From NCBI GenBank assembly GCA_013396655.1, contig WBMV01005073.1, forward strand, positions 186,001-250,000: a stretch of DNA of 64,000 nt, read 5' to 3'. The notes beneath the pieces are model-generated. The model was not told where the DNA came from, made no database searches, and saw only the letters and a program-made list of their open reading frames with translations. Source of the DNA: Campylorhamphus procurvoides. Taxonomy: Eukaryota > Chordata > Aves > Passeriformes > Dendrocolaptidae. Below, one piece after another: positions 11,201 to 26,200 of this stretch (its first letter is position 1; each line of letters opens with the position of its first letter). The position numbers were made by a program, and so were the translations under genes.

Positions 11201-14200
11201 AAGAGTCCTTGTGAACTAGAAACTTGGAACACCAAAGCTTTTGTTACTGTTCTCCCTTTACACTTAAAGTTGCTTTCAGATATTTTTGTTCTACTGGTAG
11301 GATGTGGCATACGTTCTGTCTAGAATTTGGAAAGGCAGCAGCTAACAGATGCTGTGTCCAACTGCTTACCCAAAACCATGGGTATTCATTTGCCAAGCAG
11401 TGATATTTTTCAAAAGTAATAGTGTTTATTTTTAACTTCAGGAGGAAGCTGATCCAGGCTTTAATAGAGATGTGGTGCTTTTTACAAGTCTAATTGCATT
11501 TGCCCTTCATAATTTGAAGACTTTCTTGTTTGTTTAAAATTTTTGTTCTAGAAGAGCTTTATGGAGGACTGTATCTGCATTTTATCTTTGTGGCAGTGAT
11601 TCTTGTTCCAAAAAAAAAAAAAAAGTAAACTTGGTACTTTCCTATAGCTTACCCAGATTATCTTTAGGATAACAAATTATAAAGCTGGACATATCCTTAC
11701 TGTCTAGAGTAATTTCATTATGCTGTTAAGAATCTTACCAAGTATATTACCAAGTTTGTAACAGTCCTATTAATATGTTGACAGAAATGATGGGTTATTG
11801 GTGACTAAGATTTATCATTGATTGCTCAGAAATGCTGAGCTCAAGCATCCGAGATTCAAATGTGAAAACAAGATCAAGTACCTCATTTTGTATGTCTGTA
11901 TTAGGTTTTACTGTGAATACTGTGTTTGTTTACAGTCTCTGCAGGTATAGTCACAGTAGGAATATATGACATGTACACCATTAAAATGTCCGTGCTCATC
12001 ACAGAATTTTTGTGTCCTTCTAACCGCTCTATTTTCCCTGCCCTGGAAACATTGGGCCAGACTTACACAGGATGTATTTAGCAAAAAACCCCCACCAGTT
12101 TTATTGGTACAAACTGTGTGCAAGTTCCTGCTGCTCTTAATAAAAAAATGTAATGAAAAAACTCTTGAAGATTTTTCCCTTGCCTTTTACTGAAGACTTC
12201 CTTTTGCAGCACTTAGAACAGTTTGTAGTAAATGCAGTAGGTGTAACACTTCTTTTTTGTATTCACACATGTAGCAGATCTTTGAGAATACTTTATCCCA
12301 GAGTGGATTTGTAGTCCTTTCTGCTTTCAGTTCTGGAACCTTTTGGAACCATGTCCATTTATTTAAGGTTATAGCTTCCCTCAGAATTGGGAATTTTTAA
12401 AAGATGGTTAAAATACAGGATTTTGTGATGCTTTCCGAATGTTGGAACATAACACTGGAAGTTTACACTAGATAGCAGTCTCCTGTACTGCGGCAGACCT
12501 TCTTTTTATCTTGTTTTCCTGATTAGGTTGTCTAATCCTCAGTCTTAGTTACCCAGGGTGCTACTGGTTGATTAGGGAGGTTCTGTCCTGGTGCTCTTGG
12601 TTCAGGAGTACCATTGCATTCTCTTTTGCTATAAAACTAAACCTAGTACTGCCCTGCAGCTGTTGGAGCTTCTGATTCCAGAGTTGTGCTGTATGTGGGG
12701 TTTAGCAGCTCTGACTGGGTACTCTTGTTTTTCAGTTTTAACAGATGCAGAGTTGGGTACCTAAAAATTCTCTTTGCTCTGTGTATTACCAGCAGCTGTG
12801 GGATGGTGACAGTTCTTGTCAGAATATTGTTTATCTTTGAAATAGAATGGTTGTGACTACCTTTGGAGAGAGCTACCATAATGTGGTAAAGATGTGATTG
12901 GCAGTGGATAGTGCTCGTGTTTTCAGCTGCCCTAGCTAATTGGGAATGGACTTTACGAATAATAGACTAATATAGCTTTGTCTTCCCACATACTTTAATT
13001 ATCAAGCTGCATCCAAATTGAGGAGGAAAAAATAGGCATTTTGCCTTTAAAACACACTGAATGTCAAAGAGCAGCTACTTGGTAATTTGATGGTGGACCT
13101 TGTGCAGATCTCTGTATGAAAATGGCAAGGTGCCATAAGAACTGTTGAGAAAGAGCCTTACTGATGTCTGCATGGCATGGTGTCTTGGAAACTGCAGGAA
13201 GCTGTTTACAGCAGAAGTCTGTGGAGCTACAGCTTCCAAACGGTTGTGATGGGTGATTATCCTGGCTGCTGCGTGGTAATTGCCTAATTCAAACTCACTG
13301 TTGTGTGCTTGTAGTCCAATCAGTTGCCTGCTCCTGCTTTGATCCCTAACAGGCCTTGAAGTTGCGTGTGGGATGATAAGCAGTGGCTGAATCTGAGTTA
13401 ATTATACAAGTGCCTAATGTATTTGAATTTGTGAGGAAGGTAGCTGATGTAAAGGGAAGAGTAAAAAGGTGTTTCCCACCTATAGCTGTCACAGTTTTTA
13501 GCATGACCTCTTACTAGTGGTTGCTACAAACCTGGAAAGTTTGAATAATACTTCAGTAAAGTGCAAAAGTTAATACTGTTAAAAATCACTCTTCAATGTT
13601 ACTTTGGCCTACTTAATTGTAGCATGTCTCCATATGATCTTCAGGGGTATTTTCATTTATATTTTTAGTGATAAATTACTCTATTTTTCTGAAGGCTTAT
13701 GGCCTTTATCAATAGCAGTGGTTACCGGATTTTTTGCTCCCCATCCTACTGATTCAAATTTCATACCTCAATTTCCCTCCTCTCCTATTTTTGTTTGCAG
13801 GCCTTTGGAAATCTAGAATATTTATTTTGTTTTTTCATGACTGAGCTGGAATTGTAGATACGTTGTCATCACTTTTACTTAGTTAAAAAGAAATCCTTTT
13901 GTCATCTACATAACTACATCTACTTAGTGCCATGATCTAGTAAACATAATAGTGTTGAATCAAGGGTTGGACTTGATGATCTCAGAGGTCTTTTCCAACC
14001 CAATCAATTCTATGCTTCTATATGTAAATTAAATAAACTCTATATTCTGTCTTTTCACATCCTGGTTGAAATGCATCCTGGTGTAAGATACAGTAATTAC
14101 TTTTTGGAAATGTTCTTGGTTTGTTGGGTGTTTTTGTGCATTCCAAAGCTGTCATGCTGTTCTGCTTTGGTCGTTGCTTTTACCATACTGCTCTTGCAAG

Positions 14201-17200
14201 TTTCCCAGTATTCCTGATTTTTGCATCCTGGCTGCAATCTTTCCTATATTCGTAAGATTGCCAAGAAGTGTTTTGCTCATTAAAATTGAGGCTGGGAGCA
14301 GTCTGTAAGTAGACTAATGTAAAAACTGTGCAATTCTAATTTTCCTTGTAAGAATTTGGTTTAGATTGTTATTGTCAAATAGTAACTGCAGTTGTTACAT
14401 TTTGTAGCTTTCACTTTTCAGATGTATGCATAATTAAGTTAGGATGGTCCTCAGTGGATGTGGGGGGTGAAAAACCTGCAGTTCCTGGTAGCAAAGAAGA
14501 AATTAGCTTTGATTAATGTTTCCCAACTCTGGTTGCAACAGTATTTAGGAACCAACAATTCTGTGTAATAACCAGCACTATAATCTGATTCAGGTTTGCC
14601 AGCACTGCATTTTCTTGTTTGACAGATTTAATTAGTCTATGGTTAGTTCATGATGGTAAATAACACACAAACATTGCAAATGCTATGTCAGTAATCTGTA
14701 AAAATTATGACTGGTTTTAATACCAGAGTGTTCCTGCTGATGATAATGTATGTCTGGTGTTGTCTGGTTGAGAAAAATTGATACATGTCAAAGTTGATGT
14801 AGCTGCTTTAGTTCAGACCCTGTATATTTAGCGCATTGCTGTACAATAAGGCTTGCACCTGGTGAAACTGAATCTTTGTGTTCACTGACATTGATCCGAG
14901 CTCTGAGATGAGGTACAGACTTGCACATGAACCCTAAACTGAGCATGCAGAATTTTTAAACTTGGGTTGCAGCCTGTGCCTTCATCCCTCTAAGCAGAGG
15001 TGCCAGCTTTGGTTAGATCATCTCACCAGCTGCTAACAGGAGTGGTTCTGTAGAGTGATTGCTGTTTTGTAATCTGACTTCAAGTGCTGCGTATTTTATG
15101 ATGTCTGCTGTGCTTTTTATGAAAGTAAAGAACAGCTTACTAAACTACCCATAAAAATGGCTGAATGTTAAGTAAGTTGTGCTGGGTGCCACTGTATAGG
15201 TATCTGTGTTAATTCAGGTGGGAGGTTGGAGGGTGATTTGAATACTTCTGACATTCATGCCCTCTCGTTGGATGTATCAAGAAACAAACAAGGTGGAATT
15301 ATAGTATTATTTAGGTTGTAAAAGACCACTAAGGTCGAGCCTGACCATAAAGTAATACATCCAGTTGCACCACTAAACCATGTCCCTGAGAGCAACATCT
15401 ACAGGTCTTTTAAATGCCTCCAAGGATGGTGACTGAAATAACAAGCTTATGTTGTTTAAAGGTCACCTAGTTCAGCCTGGTGAAGAGGTTTGATTGTTAT
15501 ACTTTTCAAGGTTGCTTGCTTAAAAACAGAAGAAAAGCAGTGTTTTCACTGGTCTTTCATAACAAGGTAGCTTGTGCCAGTTTAAAACTGCCTTGGAGAC
15601 CTAATGCAAGTGCCACAGGAGCTGTTCTGCCAGGCCCTGCAGGAGCATCAGCACCCCACCCTGTTCCTTGCCAGGCCAGTGAGATCACTGAAAAAATAAA
15701 CAGCTTCATAAGCACTGGAACTAATGACTTCTGTTTTATGTGGTTTAGTCTCTTGTGGTTGATTTGTCTTTGGCAAAATCAGAGGGGTGTTCTCTGCTCA
15801 AAATGTTTTCTGCAGAAGGGCTGTTTGGACACCAGAAAAATTTTATTCCTGAGAACTCTTGCAAAGAGATGTAAACTTGAGTTCCACTTTTCCAGCTCAG
15901 CACTTACAAGATCTGTTTCTCTCATTCACCCACCTATTTTCACAAGATCTGTAGGAGCAAATTAAGACTTTTTGTTACATTGGGCCAGTGGGTGTTGGTT
16001 AAATGGGATTGCTAGAAGACACTAACAGCATGATTTCTGAAGGCAAGGAAACTAAACTAAAAGTATTGGTGATTCTGTGGTTGTCATTATGACCAAATTC
16101 ATTGTAGGACTCTCCTTAGACTACAGGTGGTGCTGTGGTACCACCTCAGTCGTTTTTCTTGGGTAGCCTTTAAGGTTTATCTGCAGCAGTTGGTGAACTT
16201 GCCTGCTGCCTTCTCAAAGCTGTAATGCGAGAAGGGTAATTAAATGCACTAAACGTTCCTGTGACTTTGTAGAGAATGTAGCTGTTCTGCATGCTAAGGT
16301 TTTTATTTCTATTTATAGATAAAGGCGAACAAAAAGTACAGTATCTGTTTTTGTTTTGTTAGCCTTACTGCTGTTCTGTTAGCTGGCAATATTCTGGCAT
16401 GTTTCTTGCTGCAGTAAGTCAAGTTTATTCCACCAGAGAGCATGAGTAATGTTCCTTGCTGCCTCAAAAATAGAGGGAAGTAAAATGTCACTTGTGATTC
16501 AAGTGCAATTGGAGTTACAGGGTACTGATACTACTCTTGTGCTAACTTAGATCAGTTTCCTTGCCTCTGTGTCTTTTACTAGAGTTATTGAGGATTATAT
16601 AGAGGCAAGTTATTATTTCCACACCTGCTTCAGAAGTATGTGAGGGAGTGGAGACAAACTGTTTCTTTTCTCTCTTTGTGCATTCTCTCTGTGTGTTAAA
16701 GCAAGAGAATTCCATGTATGGTGCCATTATGGAGTGATGATATTTATATGTGGTATTAATATACTTAATGTTAAGATCCATGGAAAATAATTCAGGTCTC
16801 CTATGCTAGATAAAAGTTTTGTGAGAGTCTTTCAATGAATTTAAAAGTTGCGTTTGTGGTATGCCTATACTCTCTTCTCTTGGTGACACTCTGCCTATAC
16901 CATCCTCTTTGTATGTTGCCTGTAACTTACTTGATTGGAAAATTGTCCTTATGGCTTGTGAAAACTGGGAGTAAGTATACATGGATGTGGCAGTACGGTG
17001 TAGCAGGTTGATTGTGGTTGGGATTTATGGATGAATTAGTTTCCTAAACAGATATTGCCAGTAAAAGTTCTTTATCTTGAACATCCTGGTCTGTCATGTT
17101 CTCTACAGGAAAGAGTGCAAATCAGAGGATGCTACTTGCAAGATCTCTGAATCTGACCCAGAGGAATTATCAGATGAAGCAAGTGCCGACACCTTCTATG

Positions 17201-20200
17201 GAACCTCTCCCCCTAGCACACCCCGCCAGATGAAGCGTATGTCAACAAAGCATCAGAAAAATAACGTTGGGAGACCTGCTAGCCGCTCCACTTTGAAAGG
17301 TAGGTGCAGTAACTTGAGGTTTTTTTCCTAAAATGATCATAAAGTCATAGCAATAGCCTGTTATTACCTAATAGAGGGGTTATATAGAAGATGGACCCAG
17401 ATACTGAGGTGTAGCAAGAGTACAGGAGGCAGCTGTCAGAAGTTGCAATGAGAAAAAACTCTTCTGGGTATTAAAAGAAAAATTTTGCTGTAAGAATATT
17501 TTAACAGTGAACATTTTGCCACAGAGATTGTTGGGCTGTTAAATCTTCATGTTTAGAGACTGTCAAAACAGAAATGGATAAGATCACAAGCAAGCTAAAC
17601 TAGTTAGAAATAAACCAAGGTTTGAGCAGAAAGTTGGAAAAAAAATGGCTTTCAGAGGTATTTTTCAGTCACTTTTTTCCTGTGATCTCTAGTAGTGGTG
17701 TAGTTGCTCCCCTGCCCAAATTTCATGTTCTGAAGCACTTCACAGGCTGTTCGTTGAAAAATACAGTTTTTGACAATTATTCTTTACTCTTTAATCTCAT
17801 GGAAGCAATTAAAGTGCAGTTACTGATGCTTGCTTCTGTTGATGCTTCAGTCATAAAGTGATAAGGGAGGGGAAAACTAAAATGTTTGATATGTGTTTTT
17901 TTCTATTCTTACTAAATAATGGTATATAATAATAAAGTCCTTTTAGCTTATAGTATGGATTTTTAAGCTATTTTTTTAGTTTGAGCAGATACAGAATATG
18001 GGAATTGCTTGTTGAAAAAAAACATGCATTAGCTATATCTTTTCCAGTTGCCTGTCTAAGAAAAGAAAGAAAAATGTGCAATTTTAGTGGTTTTGTTGAG
18101 CTTGTATGGGTGTAAAAAAAGCCATTTAAGATTTTATGTTCAGTGTTTTGCTACAGAATATACCTAGGTTTGTGAGTTTTGATATTTTTTGAAAAATAAG
18201 TCAGAGAAGGTGAGTTGCCAGAGTTATGGCTATTTCTGGTTGACGTTTTGGAAGCAATTTTTAAAGTTGCTTCACATGAAGTAGGAAATGTTATACCAGA
18301 GTGCATGGCAAAGATTACATTTTCAAGGTAAAATGTAGGGAAGAAAAAGGTAAATTGTTTAGTGTGAATGAGGGAATGCAGTCAGTTCTTTGGTTGCATG
18401 TAGCTGTGAAGTGCAAGTTCATAATAAAAGAGGGGCCAATACAAACATTTTCCAAAGCTTCTGGTTTCCTTTCACTTCGTGCAACCTCTGAATAGCATCA
18501 CTGAAGAGAACATTCACCAAAAGACCTCTTATACTAAACTGAAGGGAAATTTTGTTGTTCTTGCCAGTCAACTGTAGCATTGGAATTATTAATCTTCTTT
18601 AACTCTGCTAAAACACACATTTAAAAGCCACTAAAACTCTTCAATTGCAACATTAACCCTATTCAGTTCTGTATATAGTGGTTACATAAACTTTTATTGC
18701 TTTTGGTGATTATTTTTCCTTTTTTCATTCTGTGCTTTGAAAAAAATCTTAATTTCTAAACAGGGACATTGTGATGCTAAATAACTGTAATGTATTATAT
18801 TTCACCGTTAGCCTTTGCTGCTGAGTGCATATTGAAGATTGATACCTTTGTGAGAAATAGGGAGCTGTTGTTTATCTCTGCTAATAGATTTGAGTTTTTG
18901 GAGCAAGGTAACTCTTATTTGTGAGGGAATGGTTCTTTCTTCTGTCATGAGAATATTCTGTGCTTGGTTGCTGTGAGTGTATATTAAAAATATGTTTGAG
19001 TTTCTTTTGATGATGAATTGGATAGTGTTATATATAAAGTATCTTTTTCTGGAAAGTTCATGAAAGTTCATTTTTTTTAACCTTGCCTATATGAACAATC
19101 TCTGAAAAGTTATTCTGTATTATGGAGGCAGAAAAAGAAAGCCACCTTTTGGTGCTGCTATTGATTTAACTTATAGTAATGGTAACTTCTAAGGCTACAT
19201 TTTACTTCTATCTATGCCTATTTTGTTTTATTGGTATTAAACAGTGTTATGCTCAGCCTTAGAAATGCGATTGGGAACTGACCTGAACAATGCTTTTTCT
19301 TGTTGCTGCAGTCACATTCTGTTTTCTTTTCTTGCAGAAAAGATGAGTGTGCCAACTCAGGCTTTGCATAAAGACAATGGGAAAACCATTGAGAATGTGG
19401 AGGAGCACAGCTATAAGCAAGGGAAAAAGATCAGAGATGCTCTGAGGACAACAGAACGAGATCACAAGAAAAATGTGCAGTGCTCATTTATGTTAGACTC
19501 AGTTGGTGGGTCTCTGCAAAAAAAACCAATTCCAGATGTTGATCTCAATAAGCCTTACCTCAGCCTTGGCTGTAGCAATGCTAAGCTTCCAGTCTCTGTG
19601 CCCATGCCAATACCCAGAACTACACGTCAGACTTCTAGAAGTGATTGCCCGGCAGACCGTTTAAAATTCTTTGAAACCCTACGGCTTTTGTTAAAACTTA
19701 CCTCAGTCTCAAAGAAAAAGGACAGGGAACAAAGGGGACAAGAAAACACCTCTTCTGTCTGGCTGAACCGATCCAATGAACTGATCTGGCTGGAGCTGCA
19801 AGCATGGCATGCTGGCCGGAGCATTAATGACCAAGACCTCTATCTCTATGCAGCCCGTCAAGCTATCCCTGATATCATCAATGAAATCCTCACCTTCAAA
19901 GTGGACTATGGAAGCTTCTCCTGTGTAAAAAATGGAGCCAGTCTCAATGGTACTTCAGGAGAAGGAGTTTGCAAATCAACACATGGAACTAGTGCTTTTG
20001 GTTACTCAAGTTACCATGAACATCTTCATCGCCAGCGGGTCTCATTTGAGCAAGTAAAGCGAATAATGGAGCTGCTGGAGTACATGGAAGCACTTTATCC
20101 ATCTCTTCAGGCTCTGCAAAAGGACTATGAAAAATATGCTGCAAAGGACTTCCAAGACAGGGTGCAGGCACTCTGTCTATGGTTAAATATTACAAAAGAC

Positions 20201-23200
20201 TTAAACCAGAAACTAAGGATTATGGGAACTGTTTTGGGTATCAAAAATCTTTCTGACATTGGCTGGCCAGTGTTTGAAATTCCTTCTCCTCGACCATCTA
20301 AAGACAATGATCCAGAGGATGATGTTGATAGGGAAACAGAAGTAAAGGAGTCTTCAGGAACTTGCACAGAGGAGAGTGATGGGGAAGAACAAATCTCTGA
20401 GGAGAATGTTGAGGAACTTAGACAAGCCATCAAGAACAGTTTTACTAATAAGCCAAATTTTGACTTTCAGGACCATTTTTCAAGGAGGGTTGATAGGCTT
20501 GAATCTGAGGATGACTCCGCCTCTTGGATTATTCCAGAATGTAGTGCTGAGGGAAGCTGCAGCCAGCACTGTTTGACCTCTATGTACAGGCCGTTTGTTG
20601 ATAAAGCACTGAAGCAAATGGGGTTGAGGAAACTAATTTTAAGACTGCACAAGCTAATGCATGGTTCATTGCAGAGGGCTCGTATGGCGTTGGTAAGGAG
20701 TGATCACCAGCTGGAGGTAGGTTGCTAGTAGGGTAATGGATAACAGGAGTGTCTCTTTGCTCTGTTGTTTCTAACTGAAAATGTAGGAATTGGAATCTTA
20801 CTAAAAGTTTGGTTGCTTTGTTGGTTTTGAAAGACAGTGTATATTATGATTAGGTGCCCAGTTCTCCTTCCACAGAAATGATTCTGTTGTTTCACCTGAA
20901 TTACGATTTGTGTGAAGCCCAAGCTGGTTCTCTGTTCTTCTTTGTAATTGTAATGACATTTTCATGTTAACATCTTTATTTATTATGTTTTCTAATGTCT
21001 AAACCAACAAGTCAGAAGAATTGCAGTGAAAAATTGAGCACAATGGTTAGACTGTGAGAAAAATCATCCATGGAGGTGGTAATTTTCCTTGTCTTCAAGA
21101 TTGGATATCTTTCTGCAAGATGTCTTTTATTAAAATATCACTGTAGTTCTGTTTTTTTTCTCATCTAAATAAATTAAGTGCTGTGGTGGCACATTATGTT
21201 TAAGGACAGATGGAATAAATGAATAGATGCTCATAACCTTGAAATCTATGAAAACAAGGCATGTTAGCAAGTTGCGCTCTTCAGTCAGCTCTTAGTTTAA
21301 TTACTGTTTTTCTTTGGGTCGTTTTATGTTGTTAATTATGAATGATTGTCAGTTAATAAAACCAAATTAGGAATTAAGCAGTAAATGAAGGACAGTAGTT
21401 GAACTTCTATATTGTAAGATGTGGTCACTAATTCAAGGCTGAGCATTGTTTCTTAATATAAATCATTATCTAACTTGATGAAGTGGCACTGTGTGTGGGA
21501 CTTAGCCATGAATTCTGGACGAAGGCATCTCTTAGCCAACATTCCCATTCTAATGACCACCATATGTGGTCTTTGATATGTTGGTGATCTCTTAATGTTG
21601 ACTGTCACCTTTGCAGAAGGAATGAGAACTGTATATTGCCCTCAGAGGTGGTTTTTTTTAGGATTAAACAATTTTAAAATATAAATCTATTTGATTTTGA
21701 AAGTTTTTATTTGCACTTACTAGTGTAGCTATTACTGTAAAAAAATGAAGCTATTGTATTTTTATTTATTCTCTAATTGGTTTCAGCTTGTGTTCTAGAA
21801 AATTTGCATTAGAAATACATGAAGATTTTCTTAAAGTCAAGTACATAAGAAAAGCTTGCAGGTATCTGTTACAGTAACCAAAAGCATCCGCAAACCAAAT
21901 ATACTTAGAAAGTTCAGCTTAATATATAGGGAGAAATACCTTTAAAAAAATCAAAGTAAATAAGACATAGTTTGGTGGTATTGAAAGCTCCTTTGAGTAT
22001 ATTTTTGAAACTGCTAAATACCTCAAAAGTTTTGACTATGCAAGGGTTCTTAAAATAACTTAATGAACCATTAAGTAGCTAGAGTCTTTGCTGCAGCTTC
22101 ACAGAATTAAAGTCTTTGGTAATTTGGTGTTGGATGACTTGTGTAAGATGTAAAGTTAATCTTTTCTCCCTCCTCTACCCTCGTGTCTACTTGGAATGTT
22201 CATTTTCAGTAACTGTTAGATTTTCTTTGGAATACTTTTTTAAGAAATGATTTAATGACTAAAGGGGAATGTGATAAAACTGGAGATTTCTTTCCTGCTC
22301 CAAAATTTAAAGAATTTTGTAAAAAAAAAAAAAAGACTCTTTCGTCAGTAGTATGATACCTGCTGTGGCAAAAGATGGCATTGTACTAAAATGAAAGAAA
22401 TGGTTTATAATGGCTTGGTCTTTGCATCTGACACTACTTTGAATGTAGTGTCTTTGGGGTTTTTTTTTTAGTGCGTGTCAGTTCGATATATGTATGCAGA
22501 CAGTTGTTAGTGTTCTGTTAATCTTTGTTGCTTCTGTTACTTCTATATCTTGACTCTGTTTATGTGTGTAATTACACTTTACAGTCTCTGGACATGCTTT
22601 TATGTCTGTTGTTCCTTAAACATTGTCTAAATCACATCTAAAATGTGCTTTTGGATTCTTTCACTGTACATATTTTAAGCTCATTTGATCTTAAATATGA
22701 GCAAATCTTTATACAGATGTCTATTTTTAGTGTTTTTAAAAGATAAGTTTGATTCCTCAGGCTCTGATACTTTAACAAGGCTCTAGGCACTGTGCAGCCC
22801 ATTTTGTTGAGGAGTTGTACAATTTGATTCTCAATGAAGATGAACAATATTTCTTACTTTATTTTACACAATCAGAGATATTATTTTAGTAGAACAGTAT
22901 TTAAGCTTGTGTACACTGTTTGTTGTTTATTCAACTGGCTGCACTTTTGAGTATGGGTTTTATGTATGATCTCAATAAATGGCTTAGATTTTTTTCTTGG
23001 GATTTTTTAAGAAGTATGTGGTAATCACTTGAAATATTTCAGATTGACCCTGCAGAAGATTGAGTAGTCAAATTGAACAGTAGAAGTTTAGGTGTTTAAT
23101 ACTAGGCCCTAATGTCATCTGCTCTTAATGTTAGAAAATTATATGATAGATTTATTCAATTTTATTGTGTTACTCTTGCTCATAGACTAACTTTTTAATG

Positions 23201-26200
23201 TTTCTCAGAAGAACTAAATTTTCCAACACTGTATTTGCGTTACAATTAGGATTGTATTTCTTAAATTTTGGTTGTAATGGGGAAGTGTAGTATTTTCATG
23301 ATTGTTGTTAATGAAAATGTGTATAAAAATATTTATCTCTGGTGCTATGTGTTTATTTTAAATAGAGTTTGTAAAAAGAAGACATTAATATTCCATCTAA
23401 GAAGATACGTTCTTATATACGTGTTTTAAATTTTCTGCTAGATGATAAGCTTAAAAGTGGGTTAATTTTTTTAACCCTCTAGGCAGTACTTTATCACTGA
23501 TCTAATGTCTGTTTATGGTTTTTCTCTCTTTTGTAGTGATTTTATTTAAATTTGGCACTGAAGAAAAACCTAAAAAATGCTAGTTATGTCGACTATATGA
23601 ATAAAGGATATTTAGGTGTCATAGTGAGCAGCTGTGAAATGAGGATAAGAATAACACAGACTTAATGTGAAACGAGTCTTATCCTTAGATTATGGCTGGT
23701 GTGTTATCTTTAGGGGCTGCACAGGGACTAAAGTCCAACTTTTCTTCCTAAATTAAACCCCAGAGTGATTCTATGTACAGCCTTGCTTATAATGTTATCG
23801 TAAGGTAGATACTTTAGATATCTAGAATGTTTATTTCAGGTAATCTTAATTACTTTCTCTAATTAGAAAAGTAACTTTATTTAAATGTCATTTTCATTTA
23901 AATGAAAACTAAGTTCATTAATTAAAAAAGACCAATCGAACAACAAACCAGCTTTATCTCTTTATATTTTATCTTTCGTCTTTCTTTTTTAAGCAATTTT
24001 CATGGAACGTCTATCAAAGTTTATAGGTTTGTTTTTTCAGTAGTTTAGCTTAGTTTAGTTACGGATGCTTTCTTGAATAATGCAATCATTTGCTGTGTGG
24101 AGTTTTGTGTAATATATGCGTTATGTATTTGAAAAGGAAAAAGGTTACTTATCTGACATAGCCAAGTTGCACACTTGTTTTTCTAGATATAGTCATAACA
24201 GAAACATAAAGACATTTTCTTTGCTCTCAAGGGTCCATAATTGTTTTTCCTCAGATTGATGATCCTTAAATAAATAATAAAAAAATTAGCTTTAAAAAAC
24301 CCCGGTAATATAAATACGAGACTTCAGTGGTTGACTTGCCAGTTAATAGAATATTACCTTTTAAAAATAGACTTTTCTGATTCTACTTTAAACAAATGCG
24401 AAATTCTAAAGAATTTTAAGGATCCTTTTCATGATACCCGTTTCTTGTTACAGTTTTCAGAATTTCCAGATCCCATGTTGTGTTCAGATTATGTGCAGTT
24501 ACTAAATTTCCCACCTTGTGAGCAAAAGTGCAGTGCAGTATCATGGGAAGAGTTGAAATCCATGGATTTACCATCTTTTGAACCTGCATTCTTGGTCCTG
24601 TGCCGAGTCCTGCTCAATGTCATCCATGAATGTCTCAAGCTAAGGTTGGAGCAAAGACCTGCTGGGGAGCCATCTCTTTTGAGTATTAAACAGGTTTGCT
24701 TGAGTTGTTTTTTTAATACATGTTCCCTGTTTGAAATTACCTTGTCATTTTATTATGATATGGTTGTCAGTTTAAAGGGGATTAGTGTAAGAAATGGCAA
24801 GGTATAATTATGTAATAAGTTCTGTAGCTAGTCTTCTATTTCATACGAAAATTTACTTGTTGCATAGTAAGCAGCTGATCACATATACCTGTCTGATTTA
24901 GGCTTCCAAATCAAAACTGGTGAATAAAGAAATTATTAGCCAATGAAGGAAAACAGTCATTTTTCCATCTGCATTATAACCTATATACTCTTCTCCAGCA
25001 CATTTTTCTGCATTTTGGTTTCTTAGGCAGCATAAGCAGTTTTAAGGGGCTGTATATTTTTTATTTTGATTTTTAGAGGTGGGTTTTTTTTCTCTTGCAA
25101 ATGTGAGACATCTGCTAACATGCAATATTCACATAATAAAAGTTAATTAAGAAGAAAAACAAAATTGAAAAAAACAATCTTTCCCAGGATATTGTATTAT
25201 ATAAATACCTGATATTTTCTGTGGGTAGTGACCCAAGATTGTCAGTCATATCACTGTTTGAGAATATTGTATGAGAATTTGTTTTCTAGTGGCTATCTGG
25301 TACAATGAAGGCTGTTGAGACCAATGCTGTTTTTCAAAGTGTAGTCCAGGACATACTAAATTTGTTTGATAGCCCCGTTCCTTGCAAGCAAAATCAGATC
25401 AGGGTTTTATAAGATTATCTTTAAGGGTAAACATTTAAATAAGCTCTTGGACTGATTATGATTTCACATTTCAGTTACTTGCTGCTCCACAGTCAATTGC
25501 TAAGTTACTTTATGGTCCCAAATAAGTTTGTCCTCTCTCCCTCCCTGCTGCTTATCCCCTTGCTCCCTGCATTGAAACCTACAATTTCAGCCTACATTCA
25601 GCCTGCATTGAAACCTACAATTAGCAGTCATAGAGTGAAATATTGCATAGCATACTGTGTTTTTAGGCAAAACATATTCTCTAGAGTCTGGGGTTATTTT
25701 TTTGCCCTTAACATTTTATGTGCTTCTTGTGGACTTCGAGTTAAGTAAAAATTACACTTTCTTCCTAGAAATCAGTGTTACAGACTGTTTTGGTGTATGC
25801 TACCTTATTAATGACATTGAAAAAATAAATTCATCTCAGGAAATGCTTGCTGTCCCATGCAATATATCTGAACAGGAAAAGGAGCTGTGCAGAATGTTTC
25901 ACAAATAGCTCTATTTGTTTCCTGAAGAAACGGCTTCCTAAAATCTTGAGCAACCTCAAAAATAGAGTCCAGAGGTCTGTTTTATTCTGCAAGCTCACAG
26001 AGTATTACAGAATTACAGAGACGTCTAGATTAGAGATACTCTGGTCCAACCCTCTGGAATCTGGGTCCTATATTAGGTTATTTTATTATCACGTTAGAGC
26101 ATTGCTAGCAGGTGGAGGGAGGTGATCCTGCCCCTCTACTCAGCTTTAGCAAGGCAGCATCTGGAGTCCTGTGTCTAGTTCTGGCCTCCTCAGTGGAGGA

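Larger units (their letters stand above)
2300..17108. other. MAP3K4: MAP3K4 intron 1
   Basis: This first intron is about 14.8 kb. It starts GTGAGT, ends CTCTACAG, and contains the rest of the CpG island, the gap, one tRNA-Ile/CR1 SINE and two CR1 pieces. The remainder is unique AT-rich sequence with no recognised coding exon. The open frame at 15480-15965 (161 codons) has no family resemblance and looks like chance. Confidence 0.85.
2231..17150 (+). other. Overlapping upstream ORF (spliced, 36 codons)
   Basis: An ATG at 2231 lies four bases before the homologous MAP3K4 start and in another frame. Its frame is open through exon 1 (23 codons to 2299) and continues across the splice into exon 2, where TGA occurs at 17148-17150 after 13 more codons. 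It overlaps both candidate start codons. Translation from it would lower MAP3K4 output. That ribosomes use it is inference. Confidence 0.4.

Noticed and set aside
15480..15965. 161-codon open frame in intron 1
   Set aside because: It has no recognisable domain, an irregular composition and no splice context fitting MAP3K4. It looks like a chance frame.
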